Positions 16,466-24,716 of a stretch of DNA of 29,276 nucleotides are shown one piece after another. The stretch is from an uncultured Ilumatobacter sp. (GTDB lineage: Bacteria; Actinomycetota; Acidimicrobiia; Acidimicrobiales; Ilumatobacteraceae). The notes under the pieces are model-generated. The model saw only the letters and a program-made list of their open reading frames with translations. It was not told where the DNA came from and made no database searches. Made by a program: the position numbers and the translations under genes. Each line of letters begins with the position of its first letter. The first letter of the stretch is position 1. The stretch covers positions 1 to 29,276 of the forward strand of contig CALICC010000371.1 in assembly GCA_938049325.1 (NCBI GenBank). Direction: 5' to 3'.

Positions 16466-19180
16466 GTGACGCAACGGTCGCTGCTGCGCGTTGGTCCCGG
16501 TGCTGTTGGGCGCGACGCCGAGACGACCCGAATCGCCAGATTCGTCGCGCACGAACCAGGTGAGCCGACCGAAGGCTCTCGAATGCTCGTCATCACCGGG
16601 CCGGCCGGCATCGGCAAGACGACCCTCGTACGTCGAGCCATCGATGACCTCCGGGCGAGCGGCTCGCTGGTCCTCGTTGCTCGACCGGCACCGGAGGAAC
16701 TGCAAGCCGCGATGGTGGGGCTGCTCGACCTGTTTGGTGACCTCGAGGGCGGGCCATGCAGAATCGACCCCGGACTCTTCGACCCGGAGACCGACGTGTT
16801 CGACCGTGGACGACTCGTCTTGGCGACACTGCGAGACGTTTCGTGCGAACAGCCCGTCGTGATCGCTGTGGACGACCTGCAATGGCTCGACCCGATCACG
16901 GTGCGCTCGCTGCGCTACGCCCTGCGTCGACTGGACGGCCACGACGTGCGAGTCATCGCGACGGCACGTACCGCTGAGGACGTTGCTGCGTTCTCACTGC
17001 TGTCACCGGGCGAGGTCGAGTCGTTCGAGGTCAGCCCGATGGCTGTCGGTGAACTACGTGGTGTGCTCGAGTCGCGGGGAATCGCGATGTCGCAGCCTTC
17101 ACTCGATCTCCTCCATCACGTGTCTGGAGGCAACCCGGCAGACGCACTCGAACTCGTGCAGTCGATTGACCTCCACGGCGACCGGTTGGCGTTGGCCGAA
17201 CTGGCACCTCCAGCGTCGTCAGCCTCGATGCAACTCGCCCGCTCGGTTCCGGCAGTCGCGGACGTGGTGCGGGTGTGTGCCGCGCTGGGACCAGCTCCGC
17301 TCGATCTCGTCGAGGCCGCCGGCGTCGATGGAGCCGCACTTGCCGATGCCGTGAGCGACGGCGCGATCGTCGTCGACGATGCTCTGATCGCCCGGTGCGC
17401 GAATCCGACGCTGGGTTCCTTGGCGTTGCGCGAGATGACGCCGTCCGCTCGCCGCAGACTGCACGGCCAGATCGCCTCGGTGCTCGACGACCGTGACGCC
17501 CGCGCCCGCCACCTGGCGCTGTCTCAGGTCGAACGCGACCGCGCAGTCGCCGACGAACTCGATGCCGCGTCGCGTCGCGCTGCGCAGCGCGGCGCACCGG
17601 CGATGGCCGCCGAATTGCTGGCGCACAGTCGTCGATTGACGCCGGTCGACGATTTCGCGGTGCTGGCGCGGCGCACCGTTCTGGAGATTCTGCGTCGCGC
17701 CGCTGCGGGGGAAACGGCGCGGGCCTTGTCGATGAGCGATGACTTGCTCGCCATGCTTCCTCCAGGTCGTCATCGTGCCAACCTCCTGACGCTTCGCGCG
17801 GGCCTCGACTTCCGGCACGGCGAAGAGCTGCTCGACCGAGCGCTGTGCGAAGCCGAAGACGACGATGTGCTGCGGGGGAGGGTGCTCGACCAGATGGCGT
17901 TCGCCGCGAGCTGGTACCGCGGCGATCTCGTCCGCGCCGAGCAACTCGCCGAGTCCGCACTCGACATCGCCAAGCAGCTCGGCGACGTCGAGCTCGAAGT
18001 ACTGGCCTCGGGAACGTACGCCGACATCGCACTGCTCGGCGGGCGCCGACTGCCCGAGCTGCTCGACCATGCGATTGCGTTGAGCGAGCGCACTGGCCCG
18101 CGGCTCGGTCGTGGCCCGGAGCAGTTCCTCGCGCGTCACGCGCTCTGGGGTGGCCGTCTCGACGAAGCGCGACGCATCTTCAGCACGTTGGTCGAAGACT
18201 GCCGAGTCGCGGGTGTCGAGTTTCAACGCCCGTTCCGGCTCTTCGACCTCGCATTGGTCGAGGTGGCCACGGGGCAACTCGAAAAGGCGGCCGAACTCGC
18301 CGGTGATGGGATGGCGTCGGCGAGCGATGCCGGGAACGAGCAAGCCGAGATCTGGCTGCACTACCCCTCAGGCCTGGCGAGCGCACACGCCGGCGGCTCG
18401 GATGCGCAGGCTGCTGCCGACACGTTGATGCGTTGGGGAATCGAACACGACGAACCACCCCGGGTCGCGATGGCACAGCACGTTCGCGGCGTCGATGCGC
18501 TCGCTCACGGACGTTCAGACGAAGCGTTCACCGCGCTGGTCGAGGGTGCGGCGATGGCTCGCGACTTCGGTCTTCGTCATCCCGGATCGATTCCGCTCCT
18601 CCCCGAGGCGGTCGAAGCGGCGGTCGCGGTCGGTCGTGGAGACGTGGCGAGCCAACTGTTCGACGAACTCGTCGACAACGCGAAGAGTCTCGGGGAGCCG
18701 TGGGTCGATGCCGCTGTCGTCCGCGCACGCGGACTCGTCGAACTCCATGCGGGCGACGCGTCGTCGTTCGAACACTTCGAGTTGGCCGCGTCGCAGTTCG
18801 ACTCGCTCGGCTATCGCCTCGACGCGGCGCGGGCGATGCTGATGCAGGGTCGTGCACTCCGCCGGCTCGGTCGGCGTCGGGCGGCGGCGTCCGTGCTGGC
18901 CGACGCGAAACGACGATTCGAGGACATGGGCGCGTCGGCATGGCGGGTACAGGTCACCGAAGAACTCGATCGAGTCGCGCCAGGGCGAGGGTCCGACGAA
19001 CTGACGCCCACCGAATCAAAGGTCGCCGCCTTGGTTGCCGACGGGAGGCGAAACCGAGAGATCGCTGACGACCTGTTCGTCAGTGTGTCGACCGTCGAGG
19101 CACACCTCACCAGGATCTATCGCAAGCTTGGCATCCGGTCTCGAACCGAACTCGCACAGCACATCGCCGACGCATCCTGA
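16466..19180 (+). CDS. Large ATP-binding LuxR-family regulator (LAL / AAA ATPase-HTH)
   Basis: A 904-residue transcription regulator. N-terminal STAND/AAA-type ATPase: GPAGIGKTT (Walker A, 45-53) and VVIAVDDLQWLD (Walker B, 131-142). The central part from about residue 350 is an Ala/Leu-rich helical array with TPR-like spacing (for example DLVRAEQLAESALDIAKQLGD), likely for ligand or protein binding. The C-terminal LuxR helix-turn-helix starts near 846 (LTPTESKVAALVADG, then REIADDLFVSVSTVEAHL). The start is GTG 16466, with no RBS; TACTGT at 16453-16458 is placed so that transcription could begin at or near the GTG, so the mRNA may be leaderless. It is divergent from the glycine-zipper/L,D-transpeptidase-like pair and may control it, which is inference from layout. 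The ligand is unknown. Confidence 0.9.
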   Translation: MTQRSLLRVGPGAVGRDAETTRIARFVAHEPGEPTEGSRMLVITGPAGIGKTTLVRRAIDDLRASGSLVLVARPAPEELQAAMVGLLDLFGDLEGGPCRIDPGLFDPETDVFDRGRLVLATLRDVSCEQPVVIAVDDLQWLDPITVRSLRYALRRLDGHDVRVIATARTAEDVAAFSLLSPGEVESFEVSPMAVGELRGVLESRGIAMSQPSLDLLHHVSGGNPADALELVQSIDLHGDRLALAELAPPASSASMQLARSVPAVADVVRVCAALGPAPLDLVEAAGVDGAALADAVSDGAIVVDDALIARCANPTLGSLALREMTPSARRRLHGQIASVLDDRDARARHLALSQVERDRAVADELDAASRRAAQRGAPAMAAELLAHSRRLTPVDDFAVLARRTVLEILRRAAAGETARALSMSDDLLAMLPPGRHRANLLTLRAGLDFRHGEELLDRALCEAEDDDVLRGRVLDQMAFAASWYRGDLVRAEQLAESALDIAKQLGDVELEVLASGTYADIALLGGRRLPELLDHAIALSERTGPRLGRGPEQFLARHALWGGRLDEARRIFSTLVEDCRVAGVEFQRPFRLFDLALVEVATGQLEKAAELAGDGMASASDAGNEQAEIWLHYPSGLASAHAGGSDAQAAADTLMRWGIEHDEPPRVAMAQHVRGVDALAHGRSDEAFTALVEGAAMARDFGLRHPGSIPLLPEAVEAAVAVGRGDVASQLFDELVDNAKSLGEPWVDAAVVRARGLVELHAGDASSFEHFELAASQFDSLGYRLDAARAMLMQGRALRRLGRRRAAASVLADAKRRFEDMGASAWRVQVTEELDRVAPGRGSDELTPTESKVAALVADGRRNREIADDLFVSVSTVEAHLTRIYRKLGIRSRTELAQHIADAS

Positions 19181-19198
19181 AATCGTGCCGCGCTGTCA

Positions 19199-19753
19199 CT
19201 ATGGCTGGCGAGTCTCGTCGAGACTACGTACCCGGATAAACGCCGCGGCACCCGCGACGACGGCCACCGCCGTGCCCGTGAGGAACCCGTTGCCGGCCGC
19301 TTCTCGACGATCGAACAGCACAACAGCGAACCACACGCCGACCGTCGTGGCCGCGCCGAGCATGGTACGTCTGGCCCAGACACCGAGCGTGGCGTTGGTG
19401 AACACGCCGCCTGTCGGAACCGACGCCATCAACGCCGTGAGTGCGTGCAGCGCGAGGAGGCAGCAGCCCACGGCGGGGAGCCATGGTGTGTCGACATCGC
19501 CGACGGTTGCCAACCACCGCCACACGACGACGGCGATGATGGCCGCAGGAAGCTGAGTGTCGGGGCGCATCGCCGCAGCCATCGACAAGAAGCCGACGGC
19601 AAAGAGTCCGAGTGGCCACGCGTGGTCGCTGGCGATGCCGACCGCACCGACCGCACCGACCGACGCGGCCACCACTCCGAGCCGCAGCAGCCACTGTTGC
19701 CCGCTGCTCTCGAGGATCTCGTCGATCCACTGCTGCAAGATCGACTGATTCAT
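19199..19753 (-). CDS. Polytopic membrane protein at the end of the MoxR operon
   Basis: A 184-residue integral membrane protein starting at ATG 19753, which overlaps the DUF58 gene stop (ATGA). After a hydrophilic N-terminus (NQSILQQWIDEILESSGQQW) about six hydrophobic segments follow, including LGVVAASVGAVGAVGIA, LGLFAVGFLSMAAAM, AAIIAVVVWRWLATV, CCLLALHALTALMASV, TMLGAATTVGVWFAVVLF and GTAVAVVAGAAAFI. No family was recognised. A 9-base tandem repeat (within 19636-19665) encodes VGAVGAVG. Its place as last gene of a MoxR/DUF58 operon suggests it is the membrane partner of that system. It ends 18 bases from the convergent LuxR-family gene, with no hairpin between. Confidence 0.75.
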   Translation of the reverse strand: MNQSILQQWIDEILESSGQQWLLRLGVVAASVGAVGAVGIASDHAWPLGLFAVGFLSMAAAMRPDTQLPAAIIAVVVWRWLATVGDVDTPWLPAVGCCLLALHALTALMASVPTGGVFTNATLGVWARRTMLGAATTVGVWFAVVLFDRREAAGNGFLTGTAVAVVAGAAAFIRVRSLDETRQP

Positions 19754-21051
19754 CGCCGGGTCAATCTGGGAGCGGTGGCCCGCCGGACAATCTCGCGCAG
19801 GAACGGGTCGAGGCTTCCGGCGCCCTGCCACGCGACGACCGGCACGCCGAGGCGTTGCATGGCGCGGACCTCGCGGTGGCGTTCGAGCAGCCGGATTCTC
19901 CAGGCAAGCTCCGTTGTTGCATCGTCACTGGCTTGAACGTCGTCAGGCAGGGTGTCGATGACCGCCACGCTGAGTCCGTGACTCGCAACCGTCGTCGCCC
20001 GTTCGAGCGCAGCAGGGGAGATGAGCGGCGACAGCATGATGACCATTGCGCCACTCGGGACCGCAGCGTTCGATTGACGAGCGAGCCCCCGCACGGAGTT
20101 GTTCGTTTCGATGGTCGCGAGCACGTCGAGGATCCGGCGAAGATGTCGCCGTCCACTCGCCGGTGGAACCGACGTCTGGAACCGCGCGTCCAAGATGCGC
20201 AGCGAGACACGATCGCCGCGCAGCAGGAAGTGCTCGGCGATAGCGCCAGCTGCTCGAACCGTCGTGTCGAGGCTCGACGATGCGCCGTCGATGCCACCCG
20301 ACTCACCGAAGTCGGCGAGTGCGTCGACGAAGAGTGCAACGTGAGTGTCTTGGTCGGCGTACGTGGATGTCACGTGGAGTTCGTCGCTGCGCACCGAACG
20401 AGGCCAGTTGATGCGACGCAGCCGATCACCGGATTGAAACGGCCGGATTCCTGCGAATTCGCTGCCATCACCCGGTTGCGCGGAACGATTCAGCCCGACC
20501 AGCCCGTCGGCGCGATGCATCGGTGCGGCAGCGTCGAACGACGCGGGCAGCGGGAGTGCGGTCACCCGATAGCTGCTGTCGAGTGCGGTCCAACGAAACG
20601 CGCCCCAGTCGCTGACTCCTACGACGGTGATCGGTCCGACGTCTTGGCGACCCCAGTGGGTGACGCGCATCGGCACGTCGATCGTCGTCGGCTCAGCGCC
20701 CTTGTTCAGGCCCGCGGTGACGACGCCCGACGGCGGCCGAGTCTCGAGCCACGTCCGTTGGCGAGCAAGAACGACGATGTGGTCGACTCCGGCAGTATCG
20801 GTCAGGTGCCCGGTCCACGTGGTCGCCTCGCCCTCTCGAACCGAGGCCGGACCGACCTGACCGACCAACGTGAGACCGGCCGGTGGTCGTGTCGCAGCGG
20901 ACCAGGTCGCGACCAACGCAAACGGCGTGGCGAGAACGAGGAGGCTGGGCACCCGGAACAGGAGGGCGGCGGCGACGCCGAGGACTCCGGCAACGACAGC
21001 ACGGAGATGAGCTGGGCTCGCACCCCACGACCGGTTGACGGGCGTGGTCAT
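19750..21051 (-). CDS. DUF58 domain protein (VWA-like, MoxR partner)
   Basis: A 433-residue membrane-anchored protein starting at ATG 21051, overlapping the moxR-type gene stop (ATGA). Two hydrophobic helices lie near the N-terminus (about 17-52). A beta-rich extracytoplasmic or membrane-proximal region (60-170) follows. Then comes the DUF58 signature GDGSEFAGIRPFQSGDRLRRINW (split across about 194-216), then a VWA-like fold. The metal site that is DxSxS in classical VWA domains reads D243-A-L-A-D247, so metal binding may be lost or altered. DUF58 proteins are regularly encoded beside MoxR AAA+ ATPases and are thought to act with them as chaperone-like modules; the client here is unknown. Confidence 0.88.
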   Translation of the reverse strand: MTTPVNRSWGASPAHLRAVVAGVLGVAAALLFRVPSLLVLATPFALVATWSAATRPPAGLTLVGQVGPASVREGEATTWTGHLTDTAGVDHIVVLARQRTWLETRPPSGVVTAGLNKGAEPTTIDVPMRVTHWGRQDVGPITVVGVSDWGAFRWTALDSSYRVTALPLPASFDAAAPMHRADGLVGLNRSAQPGDGSEFAGIRPFQSGDRLRRINWPRSVRSDELHVTSTYADQDTHVALFVDALADFGESGGIDGASSSLDTTVRAAGAIAEHFLLRGDRVSLRILDARFQTSVPPASGRRHLRRILDVLATIETNNSVRGLARQSNAAVPSGAMVIMLSPLISPAALERATTVASHGLSVAVIDTLPDDVQASDDATTELAWRIRLLERHREVRAMQRLGVPVVAWQGAGSLDPFLREIVRRATAPRLTRR

Positions 21052-22031
21052 GTCGATGTTGGAGGCGCAGACTCGAGCGCCGAAGGCGTCGCAACCGATC
21101 CGAGCACGCCGGCGACCACCGACACGCCACTCGCATTGCTCATCCACAACTCGGGTTTGATCGCGATCCTGTGGGCGAGCACCGCAACCGCAACCGCTTT
21201 GACGTCCTCAGGCGTCACGAAGTCGCGACCTTCGATGACCGCCCACGACCGCGCCATCAGCATGAGCGCGAGCGAACCTCGAGGCGATGAACCCATGAGC
21301 ACGTGTGTGTGAGTGCGCGTCGCCGTCGCAAGTCCGACGCAGTACCGCCCGACGCTCTCGTCGACCGTCACCCGTTCGACCGCGGCCTGCATCTTCAGCA
21401 AGGTGTCTGCGTCGATGATCGCGCGCAGCGACTGCTCTTCGCGCTGGCGGTCGAGTCGTCGGCTGAGAACATCCCACTCTTCGTCGCTCGTGGGATAGCC
21501 GAAGCTCACCTGGATCATGAACCGGTCGAGTTGCGCTTCGGGGAGGGGATAGGTGCCCTCGTACTCGACGGGGTTGGCAGTGGCGAGCACGTGGAACGGG
21601 GCCTCGAGTCGGAACGTTTCGCCTTCGACGGTGACCTGGCGTTCCTGCATGGCTTCGAGAAGCGCCGCCTGCGTTTTCGGCGGGGTGCGGTTGATCTCGT
21701 CGGCGAGGAGCAATCCGGTGAACAGCGGACCCTTCCGGAAGGAGAAGTCGTTCACCCGCCGGTCGAAGATGAACGACCCGGTGAGGTCGGCGGGGAGGAG
21801 GTCAGGCGTGAACTGTGCTCGTGCGAAGTCCAGGCCGAGCGTCTGCGCGAACGAACGGGCGGCGAGCGTCTTGCCGAGGCCAGGGAAGTCTTCGAGCAGC
21901 ACGTGGCCGCCGGCGAGGATTCCGCTGAGCACCAACGTCAGCGAATCGCGTTTGCCGATCACCGCTGTTTCGACTTCATCGAGCACCGAGCGGGCGAGGT
22001 CGGAGACTTCGGTCAGGTCCAGTTGTGTCAC
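21048..22031 (-). CDS. MoxR-family AAA+ ATPase
   Basis: A 327-residue cytoplasmic ATPase. Walker A is EDFPGLGKT (47-55), Walker B LLLADEINR (107-115), followed by the MoxR hallmark TPPKTQAALLEAMQE (116-130), sensor-1 region LATANPVEYEGTYPLPEAQ and the arginine finger LDRF (168-171). The C-terminal lid includes VLMGSSPRGSLALM. The length is typical. The start is GTG 22031 with AAGGAA upstream. MoxR proteins work with VWA or DUF58 partners in protein maturation, envelope or stress functions. The DUF58 partner follows directly with an ATGA overlap. Confidence 0.93.
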   Translation of the reverse strand: MTQLDLTEVSDLARSVLDEVETAVIGKRDSLTLVLSGILAGGHVLLEDFPGLGKTLAARSFAQTLGLDFARAQFTPDLLPADLTGSFIFDRRVNDFSFRKGPLFTGLLLADEINRTPPKTQAALLEAMQERQVTVEGETFRLEAPFHVLATANPVEYEGTYPLPEAQLDRFMIQVSFGYPTSDEEWDVLSRRLDRQREEQSLRAIIDADTLLKMQAAVERVTVDESVGRYCVGLATATRTHTHVLMGSSPRGSLALMLMARSWAVIEGRDFVTPEDVKAVAVAVLAHRIAIKPELWMSNASGVSVVAGVLGSVATPSALESAPPTST

Positions 22032-22071
22032 GTGGGTTCCTTCATGCGTTGCGTGCGGGAGTTCACAGGGT

Positions 22072-22635
22072 TCACAGGGTCTCGATGAGGCTGAGCGTGC
22101 TCGCCAACGATCGGCGGCGCATCATCGAACGGCGTGCCGCCGGATCGGTGAGGAATCGCGTGAGCTCGGGTCCGAGCACGGCGCCGGCCGCTTCGGGATT
22201 GATGTGCCGGTCGATGCCGTGTTCTTCGACGAGACGATCGTCGATGGCTTCGATCAGGCTTCGAGTGACCTCGTCGGTGTGTTCTTCCTCGACTGATTCG
22301 CGCGTCGCGGCGGGCTGTATCCGGTCGTTGGTGCGCAGCCGGGTGCGCAGAGTCTGTACCCGCCGATCGGGTCGAGCCGTCGTTCCGGAGACGGCGCGAT
22401 GGTCACGCAAGGCGAGTGGCGACGTTGCCGTTCTGAGGTCCGCGATGAGCGCTGCCGTCAGTGCGACGAGGAGGAAGATCAACCCGACGAGCACGAGCCG
22501 TGGCCGCATACCCAAGAGCACCATCGACACGCCAATGACCATCCCCGCCGCAACGCCCAGCGAGACTCGAGGATCGAGCCGTTCGCGCCACCGCTCTCGT
22601 GCGGTCGACTCGGAGTGCGGGCGACCGTCACTCAT
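22072..22635 (-). CDS. Small membrane protein of the MoxR operon
   Basis: A 187-residue protein of unrecognised family. The start is ATG 22635, overlapping the stop of the DUF4129 gene (ATGA); the frame is open upstream but that region lies inside the neighbouring gene. Residues about 20-60 form two hydrophobic helices (VSLGVAAGMVIGVSMVLLGM, then LVLVGLIFLLVALTAALI). The rest is a charged cytoplasmic domain with SLIEAIDDRLVEEHGID and a basic end (RRSMMRRRSL). At its 3' end GTTCACAGG occurs twice in tandem (22061-22079), so the stop sits inside a short duplication. Its operon position implies a role with the MoxR/DUF58 pair. Confidence 0.7.
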   Translation of the reverse strand: MSDGRPHSESTARERWRERLDPRVSLGVAAGMVIGVSMVLLGMRPRLVLVGLIFLLVALTAALIADLRTATSPLALRDHRAVSGTTARPDRRVQTLRTRLRTNDRIQPAATRESVEEEHTDEVTRSLIEAIDDRLVEEHGIDRHINPEAAGAVLGPELTRFLTDPAARRSMMRRRSLASTLSLIETL

Positions 22636-23351
22636 GCCGTCACCGGATTGCCAGCGGCCCGGTCGCGGGCGATTGCGAGGGATTCGTGCAGTTGATCGAG
22701 CGCGACGAGGGCGGCGCGCCGCGCGGACTCGTCGAGCGCGTGCTCGGAGAATCTTGCTTCCCGGTACAGCGCTGCGAGCTCGTGGATAGCACCGGGTTCG
22801 ACCGAGTAGCGAGCGAGAACCCGCTCGGTGAATTCCACCGATGTGTCGGCTGGGCGGCGTGGGAGGCCGACGTCGGCGACCTCGTGTTCGAGTCGCAGCC
22901 AGCACTGGACGATCGCGTTGCGAGGTGTGCCTCGGTTCAACAACGACCGTTGTGTTGCGGCGTCGTCGACGATCGCTGACGCAACGTCGGGGAGCACCTC
23001 GAAGTCACCGTCGCCGCTGGCCAGCCGGCGCCAGCGGAGTCGAGGTCGCCGTCGCCACGCGGTGACGACCGCCAGCACGGCCAGCATGATCCCGGCGGTG
23101 GCGAGGAGGACTCGAAGGACCGCCTGGACCCAGTCGGGAATGACCAGCGCCGAGCCGTCGTCGTTCGCGGTGAGCTGCTCGATCGGAACCTCGCGAGCTT
23201 CGATGTCGATCTCGGCAGGCTCGACGTCAGGGAGGCTCGGTGACCACTGCGGTTCGATCCACAGGTCGACCCCTCCCGAGGTCGAGACCGAGGCGAAGAG
23301 AAGGCTCGTCAGTGCGGCGGCGACGACGATCCACGCAACCCGACGGTTCAT
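22632..23351 (-). CDS. DUF4129 domain membrane protein
   Basis: A 239-residue protein beginning at ATG 23351, with an N-terminal signal or anchor (RRVAWIVVAAALTSLLFASV). An extracytoplasmic acidic segment follows (about 22-70), then a second TM helix (VLRVLLATAGIMLAVLAVVT, about 78-97) and a cytoplasmic C-terminal domain. That domain fits DUF4129: AIVQCWLRLEHEVADVG, then PADTSVEFTERVL, then LAALYREARFSEHAL. DUF4129 proteins accompany MoxR/DUF58/transglutaminase-like modules in actinobacteria. It is the first gene of the five-gene minus-strand unit; only 49 bases separate it from the upstream flavoprotein gene, so any promoter is very compact or the unit reads through. Confidence 0.82.
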   Translation of the reverse strand: MNRRVAWIVVAAALTSLLFASVSTSGGVDLWIEPQWSPSLPDVEPAEIDIEAREVPIEQLTANDDGSALVIPDWVQAVLRVLLATAGIMLAVLAVVTAWRRRPRLRWRRLASGDGDFEVLPDVASAIVDDAATQRSLLNRGTPRNAIVQCWLRLEHEVADVGLPRRPADTSVEFTERVLARYSVEPGAIHELAALYREARFSEHALDESARRAALVALDQLHESLAIARDRAAGNPVTA

Positions 23352-23400
23352 GCTCCGACCCTACGCTCGACGGCCGCCACCGTGTCGACTGGGGTCGTGA

Positions 23401-24549
23401 TCAGAGCCCGGGAAGGTCGCCGTCGAGACCGAGGTGGATCTTGGCCGCGTCGATGTAGGTCTTCTCGGAGACGAACGCGTGCTGCGTTCCGGTGTAGATG
23501 TCGCGGAATGCCCGCTCGAGGCGCGTGCCGTCGCGCACTGCGCTCGTGCCGGCCGCGAGATGCGCCCACTGCGCCACTTCGCGGCTGGCTTCGGTCGCGT
23601 ACGTCGCGGCGATGCGCATGTCGGCGCGCATCGATGGTGTGCACTCGTTTCCAGCAGCCACAGCGGCTTCGACGGTGGTGAACGCTTCGAGCACTCCAGC
23701 GTGCGCGGCACGCCACATCCCCTTGTGGTGGCTGAGGTTGCGCTGGAACGTCTGGCGTAGAGCCAGCGACTCCATGTCGGACATGCGAACTTTGCTCTTG
23801 GCGAGCTCCGCCACGTCGTCGAGCATCGACTTCGCGACGCCGAGTGCCCACGAGGCATGGCCCGCCGCGGTGACCGGCATGATGCCGAGTCGGTAGAGCG
23901 GAGAGTTGCCGCGTCGCGGTGTGGTTTCGAACAGGGCGAACGTGCGGTGCTCGGGGACGAACACGTCCTTGACCTCGTAGTCGTAGCTGCCGGTGCCGCG
24001 CAGCCCCTGAACGTGCCAGCCGTCCTTCAGCGTGACGTCGTCGGCGTCGATGACCGCGACGCTGAACTGGTCGAGGTCGAGCAGCGGTTCGCCGTCGACG
24101 ACTTTCATGAAGCCGCAGCTGATCACCGACGAGTGCGCAACGCCGGAACCGAAGTTCCAGGCGCCGTTGATCTCGAAGCCGTTCTCGACCGTGTTGCCCA
24201 TGCCGTTCGGGAAGAACTGCCCGGCGGTGGTGACTCGACCGCCGGATCCGAAGACTTCGTCGTACCCCTCGTCGGGCAGAAAGACTGCTGCTGCCATCGT
24301 CGACGGAAGATTGGCGATGCCGATCCAGCCCGCCGCGCCGTCAGCGCTGGCCAGTTCGACCCAGGTTTCGATGAGCTCGCGGAAGCCGGGTTCGGTGCCT
24401 CCGGTCTCGACCGGGTTGAGGAACGACATGATGCCGCTCTCCCACAGCGCGTCGACGGCCGCGGGTGTGAGCGTGCGCGCCTCCTCGCTGGGTCCCGCTT
24501 CGGCTTCGAGCACCTCGCGGATTCCCTGTGCTGCAATGAGTCCGTTCAT
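23401..24549 (-). CDS. Acyl-CoA dehydrogenase-superfamily flavoprotein (possible group D monooxygenase-like)
   Basis: A 382-residue cytoplasmic protein with a good RBS (AGGAGAGG) before ATG 24549. The N-terminal helical domain (LTPAAVDALWESGIMSFLNP), the middle beta domain (GAWNFGSGVAHSSVISCGFM; GWHVQGLRGTGSYDYEVKDV) and the C-terminal helices (LERAFRDIYTGTQHAFVSEK) follow the superfamily order. The C-terminal block resembles Acyl-CoA_dh_2 (HsaA/DszC-type) enzymes, where the partner is a reduced flavin and the reaction is hydroxylation. The classical acyl-CoA dehydrogenase active-site Glu is not evident. The substrate cannot be predicted, and no flavin reductase is nearby. It is divergent from a SnoaL-like gene. 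Confidence 0.8.
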   Translation of the reverse strand: MNGLIAAQGIREVLEAEAGPSEEARTLTPAAVDALWESGIMSFLNPVETGGTEPGFRELIETWVELASADGAAGWIGIANLPSTMAAAVFLPDEGYDEVFGSGGRVTTAGQFFPNGMGNTVENGFEINGAWNFGSGVAHSSVISCGFMKVVDGEPLLDLDQFSVAVIDADDVTLKDGWHVQGLRGTGSYDYEVKDVFVPEHRTFALFETTPRRGNSPLYRLGIMPVTAAGHASWALGVAKSMLDDVAELAKSKVRMSDMESLALRQTFQRNLSHHKGMWRAAHAGVLEAFTTVEAAVAAGNECTPSMRADMRIAATYATEASREVAQWAHLAAGTSAVRDGTRLERAFRDIYTGTQHAFVSEKTYIDAAKIHLGLDGDLPGL

Positions 24550-24662
24550 GTCACCTCTCCTGTCGTGCCACGATCAGAACTCACCGAAGAATCCGACGCC
24601 AAGTCGTGCTTGATTCCGACGGCTTCGAATCGCAGGTCGGCATCGAAATCGGGCACACACCG

Positions 24663-24680
24663 GACAGTACTGTCGGTACT
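24663..24680. promoter_or_regulatory. Palindromic operator candidate in the divergent flavoprotein/SnoaL-like promoter
   Basis: A perfect 12-base palindrome, GACAGTACTGTC (24663-24674), overlaps a second inverted repeat AGTAC-n5-GTACT (24666-24680). It lies in the 167-base gap between the divergent genes, about 36 bases upstream of the SnoaL-like ATG. The form suits a TetR- or GntR-type dimeric repressor; no such regulator gene is in the window. Confidence 0.35.
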
Positions 24681-24716
24681 CGTCAGCCTTCGGGCCGGAC
24701 CAGAAGGAGACATGTC

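Noticed and set aside
19636..19665. GACCGCACC tandem repeat as a regulatory or CRISPR-like repeat
   Set aside because: It is only about three 9-base units inside a membrane-protein gene and encodes a VGA repeat in a TM helix.
19612..21312. Long plus-strand open frame over the DUF58 gene
   Set aside because: The minus-strand DUF58 reading has family motifs and overlapping start/stop coupling on both sides. The plus-strand product is compositionally biased and motif-free.
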